NCBI RefSeq assembly: GCF_038505995.1
Contig: NZ_CP128414.1
Coordinates: 434,001 to 498,000, forward strand
DNA length: 64,000 nt
Direction: 5' to 3'
Source: Candidatus Phytoplasma asteris
GTDB taxonomy: Bacteria; Bacillota_I; Bacilli_A; Acholeplasmatales; Acholeplasmataceae
Shown here: one piece after another, positions 1 through 7,952 of the stretch
How positions within the stretch are numbered: the first letter of the stretch is position 1
Layout of the letters: each line of letters begins with the position of its first letter
Program-made: the position numbers and the translations under genes
Notes under the pieces: generated by a model
What the model saw: the letters and a program-made list of their open reading frames with translations, nothing else
The model's database searches: none
What the model was told of the DNA's origin: nothing

Positions 1-522
1 AGTATCTTCAAAAGGATTGGGTTCAATGATAATAATTCTGTTAACATTGGTTTTATCAAATTTTGAATTAATAAAAGTTTCTGGGACAATTGCAAAACCT
101 GGTTGATTTGTGGATATCATCTTACTTAAAGCTAATAAATAAAGATCAGCAAAATTAGATGTTTTAAAATAGTCTTTATAAGTTTGTGTATATTTTTTAC
201 GATAACAACTATTCTTTGCTAAATACGGAGGATTTGTTGATATAAAATATTTATGTTTTTTTTCATAAGGTATATTTTTTAAAGAATCATTCATTTTATA
301 TTTAACAAATTTCTTATCAATGTCATACCCTATAAAATTTAAATTATTAATTTTATTTTTAAAATAATATTTTAAAAAATTTAAAATATCCCCTTCGCCA
401 GCGAAGGGATCTAAGATAATATGATTTTCTTTTAAATTATCAAAAATAAATTCTTCTAATGGTTTTGTGAACCAATTTTGTTTTTTAGTAAAAAATTGAC
501 CGAATTGAATTTTATTTGTCAA
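1..522 (-). CDS. DNA adenine (N6) methyltransferase, 3' end cut by window edge
   Basis: Open for 174 codons from a TTG at 522 to the window edge with no stop. Translation shows the two hallmarks of an N6-adenine DNA methyltransferase: an AdoMet-binding motif I (DPFAGEGDIL, about residues 42-51) and the catalytic NPPY motif (about residue 96), in the order motif I then IV. The opening QFGQFFTKK resembles the start of type I/II modification enzymes. The TTG start is chosen because GATAGG lies just upstream and no in-frame ATG is nearer. It is the last gene seen in the PMU-A train and may protect the element or regulate genes; no cognate nuclease is visible in the window part. The family is fairly sure, target specificity unknown. 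Confidence 0.75.
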   Translation of the reverse strand, partial: MTNKIQFGQFFTKKQNWFTKPLEEFIFDNLKENHIILDPFAGEGDILNFLKYYFKNKINNLNFIGYDIDKKFVKYKMNDSLKNIPYEKKHKYFISTNPPYLAKNSCYRKKYTQTYKDYFKTSNFADLYLLALSKMISTNQPGFAIVPETFINSKFDKTNVNRIIIIEPNPFEDT

Positions 523-806
523 TTGAAAAACCTATCTTTCTTTTTTTAATTGTTTTTTTCCAATAAAAATAACTAACAATAACACAAGAAGAATTATTTT
601 TTAATTCATTATTATAAGTATAATAATTTAAGTATTGTATTTTATTGTGATTTAGTTCATATTTATATATTTATTTTATTTCTATTCTTTTTCATTATAT
701 ATTTAACACATTTTTTATGATTATTATTTTTTTAGAGTTGATTTAGTGTTATTTTATAATTTGTTTGGAATTATTTTTCATTTATTTTAACTCCTAGTTT
801 TTTTGA

Positions 807-2303
807 TTAATAATAAGTTTCTATTTTATAAGGCAAAACATAACCGATTTCTTGGAAGGTTTGAGTGGTCATTTCAAAGTGATAAACTAAGGTTTTTTTG
901 GTACCACTTCTATTTTTTTTGATACATACTTCGATTATTTTTTGATTTTCATTGTCATTATAATCTGAATATAGATCTTCTAAGGTTGAATTATATATAT
1001 TTATGGGTTTTTCTTTGTCTTTGGATAATTTGGGTTGGAATTCAGACATCATTAAGACGATATCGGAGTTAGTTTCAATTCCACCACTGCCTTTTAAAGC
1101 TGTTATTTCTGGTGATTTACCTTGATAATTGCTGTATGTATCTCTTGAAAATTGAGATAAAATGATAATAACAATGTTTAATTCAATGGCTATTTTTTTT
1201 AATTTAGTCATGATTTCGTCAATGGCTAGACGGTCATTTTCTAAGTGATTTGTGGTTTTGGTGATTTGAAGGTGGTCAATGACGATAATTTCTGCTTGTT
1301 TTTCTAAATAAAGGCGATAAACTAAATCGATTACATAATCAATATTTTTGCTTTTATCATAACTAAATGATAAATTTATGTTGGCGAAAAATTGTTTTGC
1401 TATTTTCATCCTTTCCGTGTATTTGAGAGGTGTGATATTGGTATCTTCAAAATTTTTATCTAAAATAACATCTAGAGGAATTTGAGTTTGGTGGGCTAAT
1501 AAACGATTTAAATTTTCTTCTAAGGTCATTTCATAAGAAAATACCAAAATATGAGGATAATGAGATATTTCTTTGTGTTTGGTTTTTGCTATATCTAAAA
1601 GAAGATTATAGACAAAAGTTGTTTTACCTAATCCAGTATACCCCCCAATAGTTATGATTTGACCTTTTTTGAATCCTTTTGTGGATTGGTTGAGTCCTTT
1701 AAAAGTTTCTGATAAGCGGTAATATTCTTCTTGGATTTTTTGTCTTGATTGTTGATCGGTATCAAAAAATTCAGGATGTAAAGAGGCCATTTGATTTAAA
1801 GTTAATAAGGTTTGGTCGGATTTGTGGGGGATTGAAGAGATAAAATTTCTTAATTTATCAAATATTTCTTGGTAATATAAATTTTTGTGGTAAGGGTCTT
1901 GGTTTTCGTATGTTGGGCTAATGATTTTTATTAATTGTTGAAATAGTTTTTCTTGGGTGTAGGTATGTTTTAGATTGTCTAAAAAATGATTATTATTTTG
2001 GTTATTAAAATCATCATTTAAATAATTTAAAGAATCTAAAGTAAAATTATATTGTGGGAAATTAGTTTGTAAATATATTAATAACTCTTTGATAATAATG
2101 GATTTTGTAGTGGGTTTGTCCCACGGATGAGATATTTGTTTTTCTAAAAATAAATATTTTAAAGCTGTAAATATTTTTGTATTTTTGGGGTCAAGTAAAT
2201 TTTTGGGGTTGATTATTTGGCAATAAAGGTTTAACTTTTCCCATTGGCTTTGTTCGATATAATTTATTAATTGTTTTAACGCTTTTTGTTCACTGGTTAA
2301 CAT
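807..2303 (-). CDS. dnaB: Replicative DNA helicase DnaB, PMU copy
   Basis: 498-aa RecA-fold hexameric helicase that unwinds DNA at the fork. Walker A is GGYTGLGKTT (residues 220-229) and Walker B is IIVIDHLQ (about 339-346), followed by the ILSQFSR segment typical of DnaB motif 3. The N-terminal 150 residues are divergent from chromosomal DnaB. ATG start. A second copy at 63418 differs at only a few residues over the shared part (for example T/I, Q/K, D/E, V/I changes), so this is a PMU-family gene rather than the host helicase. In the second unit dnaG lies directly downstream; here the homology stops right at the dnaG start codon and dnaG is missing. Confidence 0.92.
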   Translation of the reverse strand: MLTSEQKALKQLINYIEQSQWEKLNLYCQIINPKNLLDPKNTKIFTALKYLFLEKQISHPWDKPTTKSIIIKELLIYLQTNFPQYNFTLDSLNYLNDDFNNQNNNHFLDNLKHTYTQEKLFQQLIKIISPTYENQDPYHKNLYYQEIFDKLRNFISSIPHKSDQTLLTLNQMASLHPEFFDTDQQSRQKIQEEYYRLSETFKGLNQSTKGFKKGQIITIGGYTGLGKTTFVYNLLLDIAKTKHKEISHYPHILVFSYEMTLEENLNRLLAHQTQIPLDVILDKNFEDTNITPLKYTERMKIAKQFFANINLSFSYDKSKNIDYVIDLVYRLYLEKQAEIIVIDHLQITKTTNHLENDRLAIDEIMTKLKKIAIELNIVIIILSQFSRDTYSNYQGKSPEITALKGSGGIETNSDIVLMMSEFQPKLSKDKEKPINIYNSTLEDLYSDYNDNENQKIIEVCIKKNRSGTKKTLVYHFEMTTQTFQEIGYVLPYKIETYY

Positions 2304-2322
2304 TTTATATTAACTCCTTTTT

Positions 2323-2934
2323 TTAATTCTTAATTATATTAATATTAGAAAAGGGGATGAATTTGGTGGTAATTAAGTTTTGTAAGAAATTATTGGCTGC
2401 ATTGGAAAATAAGTTAATTACTTTATTAATACCTTGTACTTTTCCTTGATTGATTTTATTGTTTAGTCTTTGAGTTTCTGTTTCGTTGTTATTTAATAAA
2501 TAGAACTCAAAACGCGTGTCTAATTTTTTTAATTGTTGTCCCTCTACCATGGCTTGTTTATAGCGGTCTCGGAGACAGGTTTTGAAATTAAACGCCATTA
2601 TTCGTTTGGTTTCTGTGAATAAAACTAAATCAAATTTAATGTCTGGGATGAAGAATAAATAAGCCTGGGGATATAAATTGATGATTCCTTTGTTTTGAAA
2701 ATATAATAAAATGAAATATTCATTGATTTTACCACGGATTACTTTTTGACTTTGAGAATTGTGTTGTTTATTATTAAGATATTCGTTTAGAAGGTTATGG
2801 GTTTTTATCATATATTCGTTAAATGGTTTGTTGAATAAAGATGGTTGGATTATTTGTTTAGTGATGTTAACACACAAAGATTGGTGGTTAAAAACATTAA
2901 TGTTGTTGAAATGAAAATTAGTTAATTGATTCAT
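2323..2934 (-). CDS. PMU protein, possible PD-(D/E)XK nuclease
   Basis: 203 aa, soluble, no membrane segment. I do not recognise a named family, but the middle reads like a restriction-endonuclease fold: a helix with E72 (GKINEYF), then PDIKFDLVLF (97-106) as a metal-binding acidic strand, then AFNFKTCLRDRYKQA (114-128), which resembles the K-T-C/S-L/K-R/D-R pattern after the catalytic lysine in some type II enzymes such as EcoRII. N116 stands where D/E of the xK motif is usual, so activity is uncertain. It sits 19 bp upstream of dnaB and downstream of the 48-aa gene. A role in resolving or processing replicating PMU DNA would fit, but this is inference. Confidence 0.6.
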   Translation of the reverse strand: MNQLTNFHFNNINVFNHQSLCVNITKQIIQPSLFNKPFNEYMIKTHNLLNEYLNNKQHNSQSQKVIRGKINEYFILLYFQNKGIINLYPQAYLFFIPDIKFDLVLFTETKRIMAFNFKTCLRDRYKQAMVEGQQLKKLDTRFEFYLLNNNETETQRLNNKINQGKVQGINKVINLFSNAANNFLQNLITTKFIPFSNINIIKN

Positions 2935-2955
2935 TTGATTATTCCTTTCTAAATA

Positions 2956-2983
2956 AAAAAAGACTCTTAATTAGAGTCTTTTT
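2956..2983 (-). terminator. Hairpin with T-tract overlapping the 48-aa gene stop
   Basis: Arms AGACTCT/AGAGTCT with extra A/T pairs, loop TAATT. The A- and T-runs on both sides make it look like a terminator in either direction. The stop codon of the 48-aa gene lies within the stem. It stands between two same-strand PMU genes, so it may attenuate rather than end the transcript. Confidence 0.7.
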
Positions 2984-3113
2984 GGGTTTTAAATTTAATT
3001 TTTTTGGTACGCCATCGAATGGTTCCGTCTTTTTTAATAGTTTTGATTTTGCCGTTGCTATAATGGATATATAAATTGCCATTTTGGCATTTTTTCTTAA
3101 TTATTATTGCCAT
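2967..3113 (-). CDS. Small basic PMU protein, 48 aa
   Basis: The reading frame is open to 3164, but the ATG at 3113 is preferred: it gives MAIIIKKKCQNGNLYIHYSN..., begins one base after the tmk stop, and avoids a 50-bp overlap with tmk. 48 aa, strongly basic, with a short beta-hairpin look (NLYIHYSNGKIKTIKKDGTIRWRTKK). No family recognised; it could be a small nucleic-acid-binding or zinc-free ribbon protein. Translational coupling to tmk is likely given the 1-base gap. Ends inside a hairpin. Confidence 0.65.
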   Translation of the reverse strand: MAIIIKKKCQNGNLYIHYSNGKIKTIKKDGTIRWRTKKIKFKTQKDSN

Positions 3114-3114
3114 T

Positions 3115-3729
3115 TTATATTTCTCCGATTTTTTTGATAATGTATTGTTGATTAAATTTAGCATCTTTATAATTCATATTATTTAAGATAATTTTAGTTC
3201 CTAGGTTTGGTTTTTTCAAAAATTCATAATATCCTTTTTCTACTTGTTGAAAATAAGTTAAGGAACTAGTTTCAATCACATCTAATTGATGATTCTTTTG
3301 ATTTATTTTACGTTCCAAACCTAATTGAGGATTAATTTTTAGATAAATAGTGATATCAGGTTTGATGAATTTTTTACTCAAATTGTTAAAAATGTGATAA
3401 TTTTTGTCAATTTTTGAAGGATATACGCGATAGGCGAAATTAGAGCCTAACCATCTATCTACAAAAATGATTTTGTTTGTTTTTAAGTGAGGTTTGATGA
3501 GTTCTTCTTGGGTTTGAATCATGTTGGCAAAACTTAAAAAATATCTAGTTAAATTATGCAAAGTATTGTGGGTTAAAAACGTTTCACGTATAGAATTACC
3601 AATTGTAGAGCTACCTAATCCGCGAATAACCATCACTTCATTACTTTGTTTTGTTAATTCTTGTTGAACGCTTTTTATTAGACTTGTTTTTCCGCTACCG
3701 TCGAGTCCTTCGAATATAATTAATTTCAT
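3115..3729 (-). CDS. tmk: Thymidylate kinase, PMU copy
   Basis: 204 aa, usual family length. Phosphorylates dTMP to dTDP with ATP. P-loop GLDGSGKTS (residues 8-16), the DRW segment (VDRWLGSNFAYR) equivalent to the DR-Y/H/W nucleoside-binding motif, and a C-terminal region with the lid reduced, as in short Tmk forms. ATG start with AAAGGAG 7 bases upstream. PMUs of asteris phytoplasmas are known to carry extra tmk genes, presumably to supply dTTP when the element replicates. It lies between yqaJ and the 48-aa gene; a hairpin terminator separates it from yqaJ. Confidence 0.93.
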   Translation of the reverse strand: MKLIIFEGLDGSGKTSLIKSVQQELTKQSNEVMVIRGLGSSTIGNSIRETFLTHNTLHNLTRYFLSFANMIQTQEELIKPHLKTNKIIFVDRWLGSNFAYRVYPSKIDKNYHIFNNLSKKFIKPDITIYLKINPQLGLERKINQKNHQLDVIETSSLTYFQQVEKGYYEFLKKPNLGTKIILNNMNYKDAKFNQQYIIKKIGEI

Positions 3730-3758
3730 TTTATGCTCCTTTTTAAAAATTTGGGTAT

Positions 3759-3787
3759 AAAAAAAAGACTCTCGTGATGAGAGTCTT
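3759..3787 (-). terminator. Hairpin between yqaJ and tmk
   Basis: Arms AAGACTCTC (3765-3773) and GAGAGTCTT (3779-3787) with a 5-base loop, followed on the minus strand by a run of eight T. The AA of the yqaJ stop TAA forms the base of the stem. Confidence 0.8.
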
Positions 3788-4424
3788 AGTTAAAATTTAT
3801 TTTGTTTAATTGTTTTAAAAAAGTTGTTTGTGATAATTCTTGTTTTGCTTTGTGTAGTAATTCTAAATATTTTTTACCATCTGCAATCATTTTATTAATG
3901 AAGTTGTTGTCTTGGCAAATTCGCACTACATGATAATTAGTATCATTGAAATAAACCAAAAAGTAAGCGAAGTTCGCTTGACTACAATAAAGTTGACATT
4001 GAACTTGGGACCAATAGTTAATAGGGACTTCTTGATGGGAAAAGAAACCATTCCAAGATGGTGATATGTTGTTGTTTTCGTTAACATAAGGGCATTTGAT
4101 TTCTAATAAAGTGTTGGTTTTAGAATTATATCCATCAAGTGAGGCAGAAAACATTTGGACTTCATCATCCGTAAAGATTGTATCAGGGAAGTTTAATTTA
4201 GTTGTTTTTTCAAAGAAACTGCGTGCTAGTGGTTCAGTTTTATTGCCGTGTTCAGTGTATTTATTGCTTGTGAAAGTAGTTCCAAAGAGTTTATCATGGA
4301 CTAATTGTTCTAAGGTTCGGAATTTATCATTTCCAGTGATACTACCTATTTCTGATGCATTAATGTATTTTTGTCGATGTTGGTACCATTGCGAGGTTCT
4401 TTGGTTTAGATTGGTTATTTGCAT
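3786..4424 (-). CDS. YqaJ-type phage exonuclease/recombinase
   Basis: 212 aa, matching the lambda-exonuclease-like YqaJ family of 5'-3' dsDNA exonucleases that work with single-strand annealing partners. Seen in order: RxxxINASEI (18-26), EHGNKTEP (58-65, acidic E64), SASLDG (93-98, D97), LEIKCP (107-112, E108 and K110), and YWSQVQCQLY (137-146) with the late helix Q residues. These are the expected metal-binding and catalytic positions of the PD-(D/E)XK fold. ATG start. With ssb and dnaB in the same train it suggests recombination-dependent replication of the PMU. Terminator-like hairpins flank it on both sides. Confidence 0.88.
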   Translation of the reverse strand: MQITNLNQRTSQWYQHRQKYINASEIGSITGNDKFRTLEQLVHDKLFGTTFTSNKYTEHGNKTEPLARSFFEKTTKLNFPDTIFTDDEVQMFSASLDGYNSKTNTLLEIKCPYVNENNNISPSWNGFFSHQEVPINYWSQVQCQLYCSQANFAYFLVYFNDTNYHVVRICQDNNFINKMIADGKKYLELLHKAKQELSQTTFLKQLNKINFN

Positions 4425-4455
4425 TTTATTGCTCCTTTATTCTAAATTTAGTTAT

Positions 4456-4483
4456 AAAAAAAGACCTTCAATTTGAAGGTCTT
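4456..4483 (-). terminator. Hairpin upstream of yqaJ
   Basis: Near-perfect 11-bp stem, AAGACCTTCAA (4461-4471) and TTGAAGGTCTT (4473-4483), then TTTTTTT on the minus strand. Same architecture as the other PMU-A intergenic hairpins. Confidence 0.8.
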
Positions 4484-4497
4484 AGTTGTATTTTATT

Positions 4498-4619
4498 TTA
4501 CTGATTTTTTTAAATCAAAATATTGGCCTTTAAAACGTTTTAAAAATATAGTTTGATATCAACTTCAAATAATTATTTTAAACGTCTTTAAGGGTCAAAA
4601 TAATGCGTTTAAATGGCAT
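4498..4619 (-). pseudogene. Possible remnant of a small PMU gene
   Basis: Minus-strand ATG at 4619 opens MPFKRIILTLKDV and stops after 13 codons. A second open piece in another frame reads IFLKRFKGQYFDLKKSVK and ends at the TAA at 4498, just before the usual hairpin. The two halves look like one short basic protein broken by a nonsense codon and a frameshift. No family recognised; the case rests on the gene-like position only. Confidence 0.3.
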
Positions 4620-4642
4620 TAGGGTTTTTATAAATTGTGTTT

Positions 4643-5548
4643 TTAAATGCTTCTTGATCTCGATTTAGTTTTTTCTTCTGGTGATTTAGTATTGAATTTC
4701 TTAGTATAAAGGGTGAGGTATTGTTTGACTGGATTGAAGTGGAGGTAATAGGTTTTGCATTTAATATGATTATCTTCGTCTTTTTTGTTTGTAGGACAAT
4801 TAACTTCATCCATGAAAAAGTCTTTATCTTCTTCTAGAAGGTATTTGGGGCCTTTGTAGTTGAGTTCTATGTAGTGATTTGATGGATCTACTATCATTTG
4901 GTCATTAAATTGTGAGTCTTTGTGTTTGTGTTTTGTGTGGAAATAATTGAAATCTTCTCCTGGGTCAAAAGATAAACTTAAGATGTGCCATTTATTGAAT
5001 GGGTTTTTGGCGTATGGGGGGAGGTCGGTTGGTTCGTATTCTTGGTGTTGTCCGCGTCCTAGGCCAGCGAGTCCGTAGAAGGTGTAGGTTCTTTTAATCA
5101 TTGGTGTTCCTTCGATTTTAGTTTTAGAACCATCGGAGCCAACCATTTCAAGATGAGTTATTTCACTTGCTTTTAGTGTTTGTATTACTTCTTTGTTTTT
5201 TTCGCTATAATCAATTCTGTATGAATCGTAATAACTTTCACTTTCTTTTTGCTTATTTTTGCTTTGAAACCATTCATCATTTGTTTCTATTTTGGGGGTT
5301 TTAATTGTGTTTGAATCACTTTGGTTTGCTGTATTGACTTTTATATACCAAATGAAAGTAATTATTCCAATTACCACTGCGCTCAAAATTAATTTAATAT
5401 AATAAAAAAATATTGTTGATTTTAAATTGGTTTTTGTAATTCTATTTTTATTTTGTTGAGTTTGATAAAAATAAATACACAAAGGAATTATAAAAACAAA
5501 AAGAAGAAATAAAAATCCTATAATAGTTAATTTTTGAAATAATGCCAT
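4643..5548 (-). CDS. PMU membrane protein sharing a C-terminal module with the AAA+ gene
   Basis: 301 aa. Two hydrophobic helices (about 8-28 and 50-69) anchor it; residues 75-150 are polar and the rest forms a module (about 155-290) almost identical to the C-terminus of the AAA+ protein encoded at 9190-11292. That module starts YTFYGLAGLGRG and ends YLTLYTKKFN. The only clearly different stretch is a 54-bp block around NCPTNKKDEDNH. No known family recognised. Sharing the module with an ATPase implies binding to the same partner, or that one gene acquired it from the other. ATG start with AGGAAG upstream. Confidence 0.75.
   Translation of the reverse strand: MALFQKLTIIGFLFLLFVFIIPLCIYFYQTQQNKNRITKTNLKSTIFFYYIKLILSAVVIGIITFIWYIKVNTANQSDSNTIKTPKIETNDEWFQSKNKQKESESYYDSYRIDYSEKNKEVIQTLKASEITHLEMVGSDGSKTKIEGTPMIKRTYTFYGLAGLGRGQHQEYEPTDLPPYAKNPFNKWHILSLSFDPGEDFNYFHTKHKHKDSQFNDQMIVDPSNHYIELNYKGPKYLLEEDKDFFMDEVNCPTNKKDEDNHIKCKTYYLHFNPVKQYLTLYTKKFNTKSPEEKTKSRSRSI
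4688..5086. repeat. 399-bp direct repeat, copy 1 (copy 2 at 9211-9609)
   Basis: Two same-orientation copies 4523 bp apart, aligned without any gap. Apart from one early G/A difference the text is the same except in a 54-bp block (4748-4801 against 9271-9324) where both sequence and protein differ. It encodes the shared C-terminal module and is visibly richer in G and C than its surroundings (for example GTCCGCGTCCTAGGCC). Confidence 0.92.
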
Positions 5549-5601
5549 ATTAAAAATACTTCCTTTTTTTAATTTAACTCATTATCATTTTAACATAAAC
5601 A

Positions 5602-5633
5602 GAACAATAATGCAAAAAATATGCATTATTGTT
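5602..5633 (-). other. Hairpin at the end of the 751-aa gene
   Basis: Inverted repeat AACAATAATGCA/TGCATTATTGTT beginning in the stop codon of the coiled-coil gene. It lacks a T-run on the minus strand, so it may protect or pause the transcript rather than end it. Confidence 0.55.
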
Positions 5634-7887
5634 ACCACCAACGTTTTAGAGCTTTCCATGCATCTATTACTTCGTTAACAACCAAACCAGTAGCTGCACC
5701 TACAACCATGCCTGCGGGGCCACCTAAGGCGCCTATCGTAGTTGTTGTTTTGATGATATTTGTTTTGTTTTTCCATTCTTTGTTTTGGGTTTCTAGTTCT
5801 TCTTTTTTGGTGGTTAATTTTTGGGATTCGGTTTCTAAATCAAAGATTTGTTTGTCTAATTTCTCTTTCATTGTTGTGTGGGCTTTTTTTGCTAATGTTA
5901 ATTCATTGTTTAATTTATCAATTTGATGTTGTAATTCTTTGTTGGTTTCACCTAATCCACTATTGGCTGATTCTAACCCTTTAATTGTTCCTTCTAATTG
6001 TAAAATCTTTTTACCTTGTTCAGCGAAAAGATTTATTTGTTGTTCTAATTGAATTGTCAATCTTTGGATTTCTTGGTTTTTTTGTTGAATAGTTTGTTGT
6101 AGTTGAGTTATTTCTTCATCTTTTTGTTGGATAATGGTTTGTAATTGAGTTTCGTTGGTTTCTAAGGTATTTATTTTTCCTTTTAACTCTTTTATTTGTG
6201 ATTGTTTTGTATTTAATTGTTTAACCAAAACTTCATCAGCATTATTGTTTTTAACTAATTCATCTTGTATTTCTTGCATTTCTTTTTCAAGTTTTTCGTT
6301 TTCGATTTTAGATGTGTTTAGTTCTTGTTGGATTTTGTTTAAATCGTTAGTATATTTTTCTTTAAGGTTTTTGTTTTCTAATTTCAAAGTATCTATTTCG
6401 TTTTTAAAACCTTGTTCTTTAATTTCTAATTGTTGCATTTCATTTTTTAATGTTTTGATGTGGGTTTCTTTATTTTTTAGTTCTTGTTGTAGAGTGTCAT
6501 CAGGTTTTTGGTTGATAATTAAATCAGTGCATTCTTGTTGATATTTATTTAATTCTTGTTGTTTTTTGGTTATTTTTTGTGTAATTTCAGATAATTCATT
6601 AGTTTTTTGTTGTAATATGGATTTATAATTATTGAGTTTAGTTGGTGGTGGAGTTTCGCTTACGTTATGACTAAATTGAAACATCCAATCTGTTGGACTT
6701 TTTGTGGTATTGTATATTCGGTGTATTACATTTAGGTCTTTGTCTTTTATGTAGAAAAAATTAGAGTGAAAATCAAATTGAATATAGTAATACTTGACAT
6801 TGTTAATTTTTATTTCTAGGCTATTTATTGTTTGTTTATTTTCGTTTTTTTGGGGTTGGTTAGGGTTGAATGGTTTTAATTCAACTGTAAAAGGCTCGGT
6901 AGAATAATATATTTCTTGGTCAATAACTCTTTTGACATTTTTTAAATCTAGGTTTGATGCTATTTCATTGGCTTTAATTTCACAGTTCTTTTCCCATTCA
7001 TCAAGTGGTTGTGTTAAATTATTTAATTCTTGTTGTAAAGAAATTTGTTGATTTGAAAGACTAACTAATTCTTGGTTTATTTTGTTGATTTGTGTTTGTT
7101 TAGTTAATAATTCTTCACGTAGTTTATTTGCGTTTTCGTTGTTTTTTGCAATTTGTTCTTTCAGGTTGTTGGTTTCTTGTTCGAGTTCAGAAACCATGTT
7201 TTTATAATTTGCAATTTGTTTTTGGATTTCTTCCAAAGTTTTTAAATGTTGTTCTCTTAAGTTTGTGGTTTCTTCTTGTTTTTGAGTTAATTGTTGTTTT
7301 AGTTTATCTTCATTTTGTTTTAATTGTTTTATTTCTTCTTCTTTAAGTAATAATTGAGCTTGATAATTGATTTGACTTTTTTCAATGTTGCTTCTTAAAT
7401 TATTAATTTCAACATTTAATTGTTTGATTTCGTTTGTTGATAAGTTTTTCTGGTCTATTAATTTTTGTTCTTTGATTTCTAATTCTGTTTGTTTTTGTTC
7501 AATTTCAGTTTTTAATTGATTTACATCTTTAATATTTGAAGCCAATTGTTTTTCTAAAGTTGTTATTTTTTCTTTTGATAAAATCAACTCGTTGTCTTTT
7601 TTTACTATTAATTCATTCTGGTTTGTAATATTATTTTTTATTACTTCGATTTCTGATTGTAATTTATTTTTTTCTTCATCAGATAAATCTTTAGTTTGTT
7701 GGAGTGTTGTTTCTTTAGTTTTAAGTTGAGATTGTAATTCAATTATTTTTCCTTCAAGGGATAATTTTTCTAGTTGTTGGGCTTGAAGGTTAATGTTTAA
7801 ATATCCCTTTTCAGTTTCTAAAATCTTTTGTTTTTCTCTTTCTTGTTTAATTATTTCTTCTATTTGTTTTTGAAGTTCAGGATTCAA
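5632..7887 (-). CDS. Long coiled-coil PMU protein, probably read as a frameshift extension of the gene at 7953
   Basis: 751 aa, mostly heptad-rich coiled coil (about 1-300 and 415-700) with E/Q/K bias. A globular insert lies at about 300-410 (YYYIQFDFHSNFFYIKDKD, then WMFQFSH), and the tail is glycine-rich and hydrophobic (TIGALGGPAGMVVGAATGLV) before WKALKRWW, like a membrane-inserting helix. The TTG used as start has no Shine-Dalgarno. The frame stays open upstream into the 285-aa gene across a run of ten A at 7965-7974, with no ATG, so a -1 frameshift or slippage fusion is likely. Function unknown; tether or scaffold of the neighbouring membrane proteins. Confidence 0.7.
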   Translation of the reverse strand: MNPELQKQIEEIIKQEREKQKILETEKGYLNINLQAQQLEKLSLEGKIIELQSQLKTKETTLQQTKDLSDEEKNKLQSEIEVIKNNITNQNELIVKKDNELILSKEKITTLEKQLASNIKDVNQLKTEIEQKQTELEIKEQKLIDQKNLSTNEIKQLNVEINNLRSNIEKSQINYQAQLLLKEEEIKQLKQNEDKLKQQLTQKQEETTNLREQHLKTLEEIQKQIANYKNMVSELEQETNNLKEQIAKNNENANKLREELLTKQTQINKINQELVSLSNQQISLQQELNNLTQPLDEWEKNCEIKANEIASNLDLKNVKRVIDQEIYYSTEPFTVELKPFNPNQPQKNENKQTINSLEIKINNVKYYYIQFDFHSNFFYIKDKDLNVIHRIYNTTKSPTDWMFQFSHNVSETPPPTKLNNYKSILQQKTNELSEITQKITKKQQELNKYQQECTDLIINQKPDDTLQQELKNKETHIKTLKNEMQQLEIKEQGFKNEIDTLKLENKNLKEKYTNDLNKIQQELNTSKIENEKLEKEMQEIQDELVKNNNADEVLVKQLNTKQSQIKELKGKINTLETNETQLQTIIQQKDEEITQLQQTIQQKNQEIQRLTIQLEQQINLFAEQGKKILQLEGTIKGLESANSGLGETNKELQHQIDKLNNELTLAKKAHTTMKEKLDKQIFDLETESQKLTTKKEELETQNKEWKNKTNIIKTTTTIGALGGPAGMVVGAATGLVVNEVIDAWKALKRWW

Positions 7888-7952
7888 TAAACTTTTTGTA
7901 GTTTTTTCTTTTTGTTTATGGATTGGTTGTTGAGGGGTTTGTTTAGAATCCC

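Noticed and set aside
5621-7346. Several plus-strand frames opposite the 751-aa gene
   Set aside because: Cys/Phe/Leu-rich shadows of the E/K/Q coiled-coil codons; no ribosome sites.
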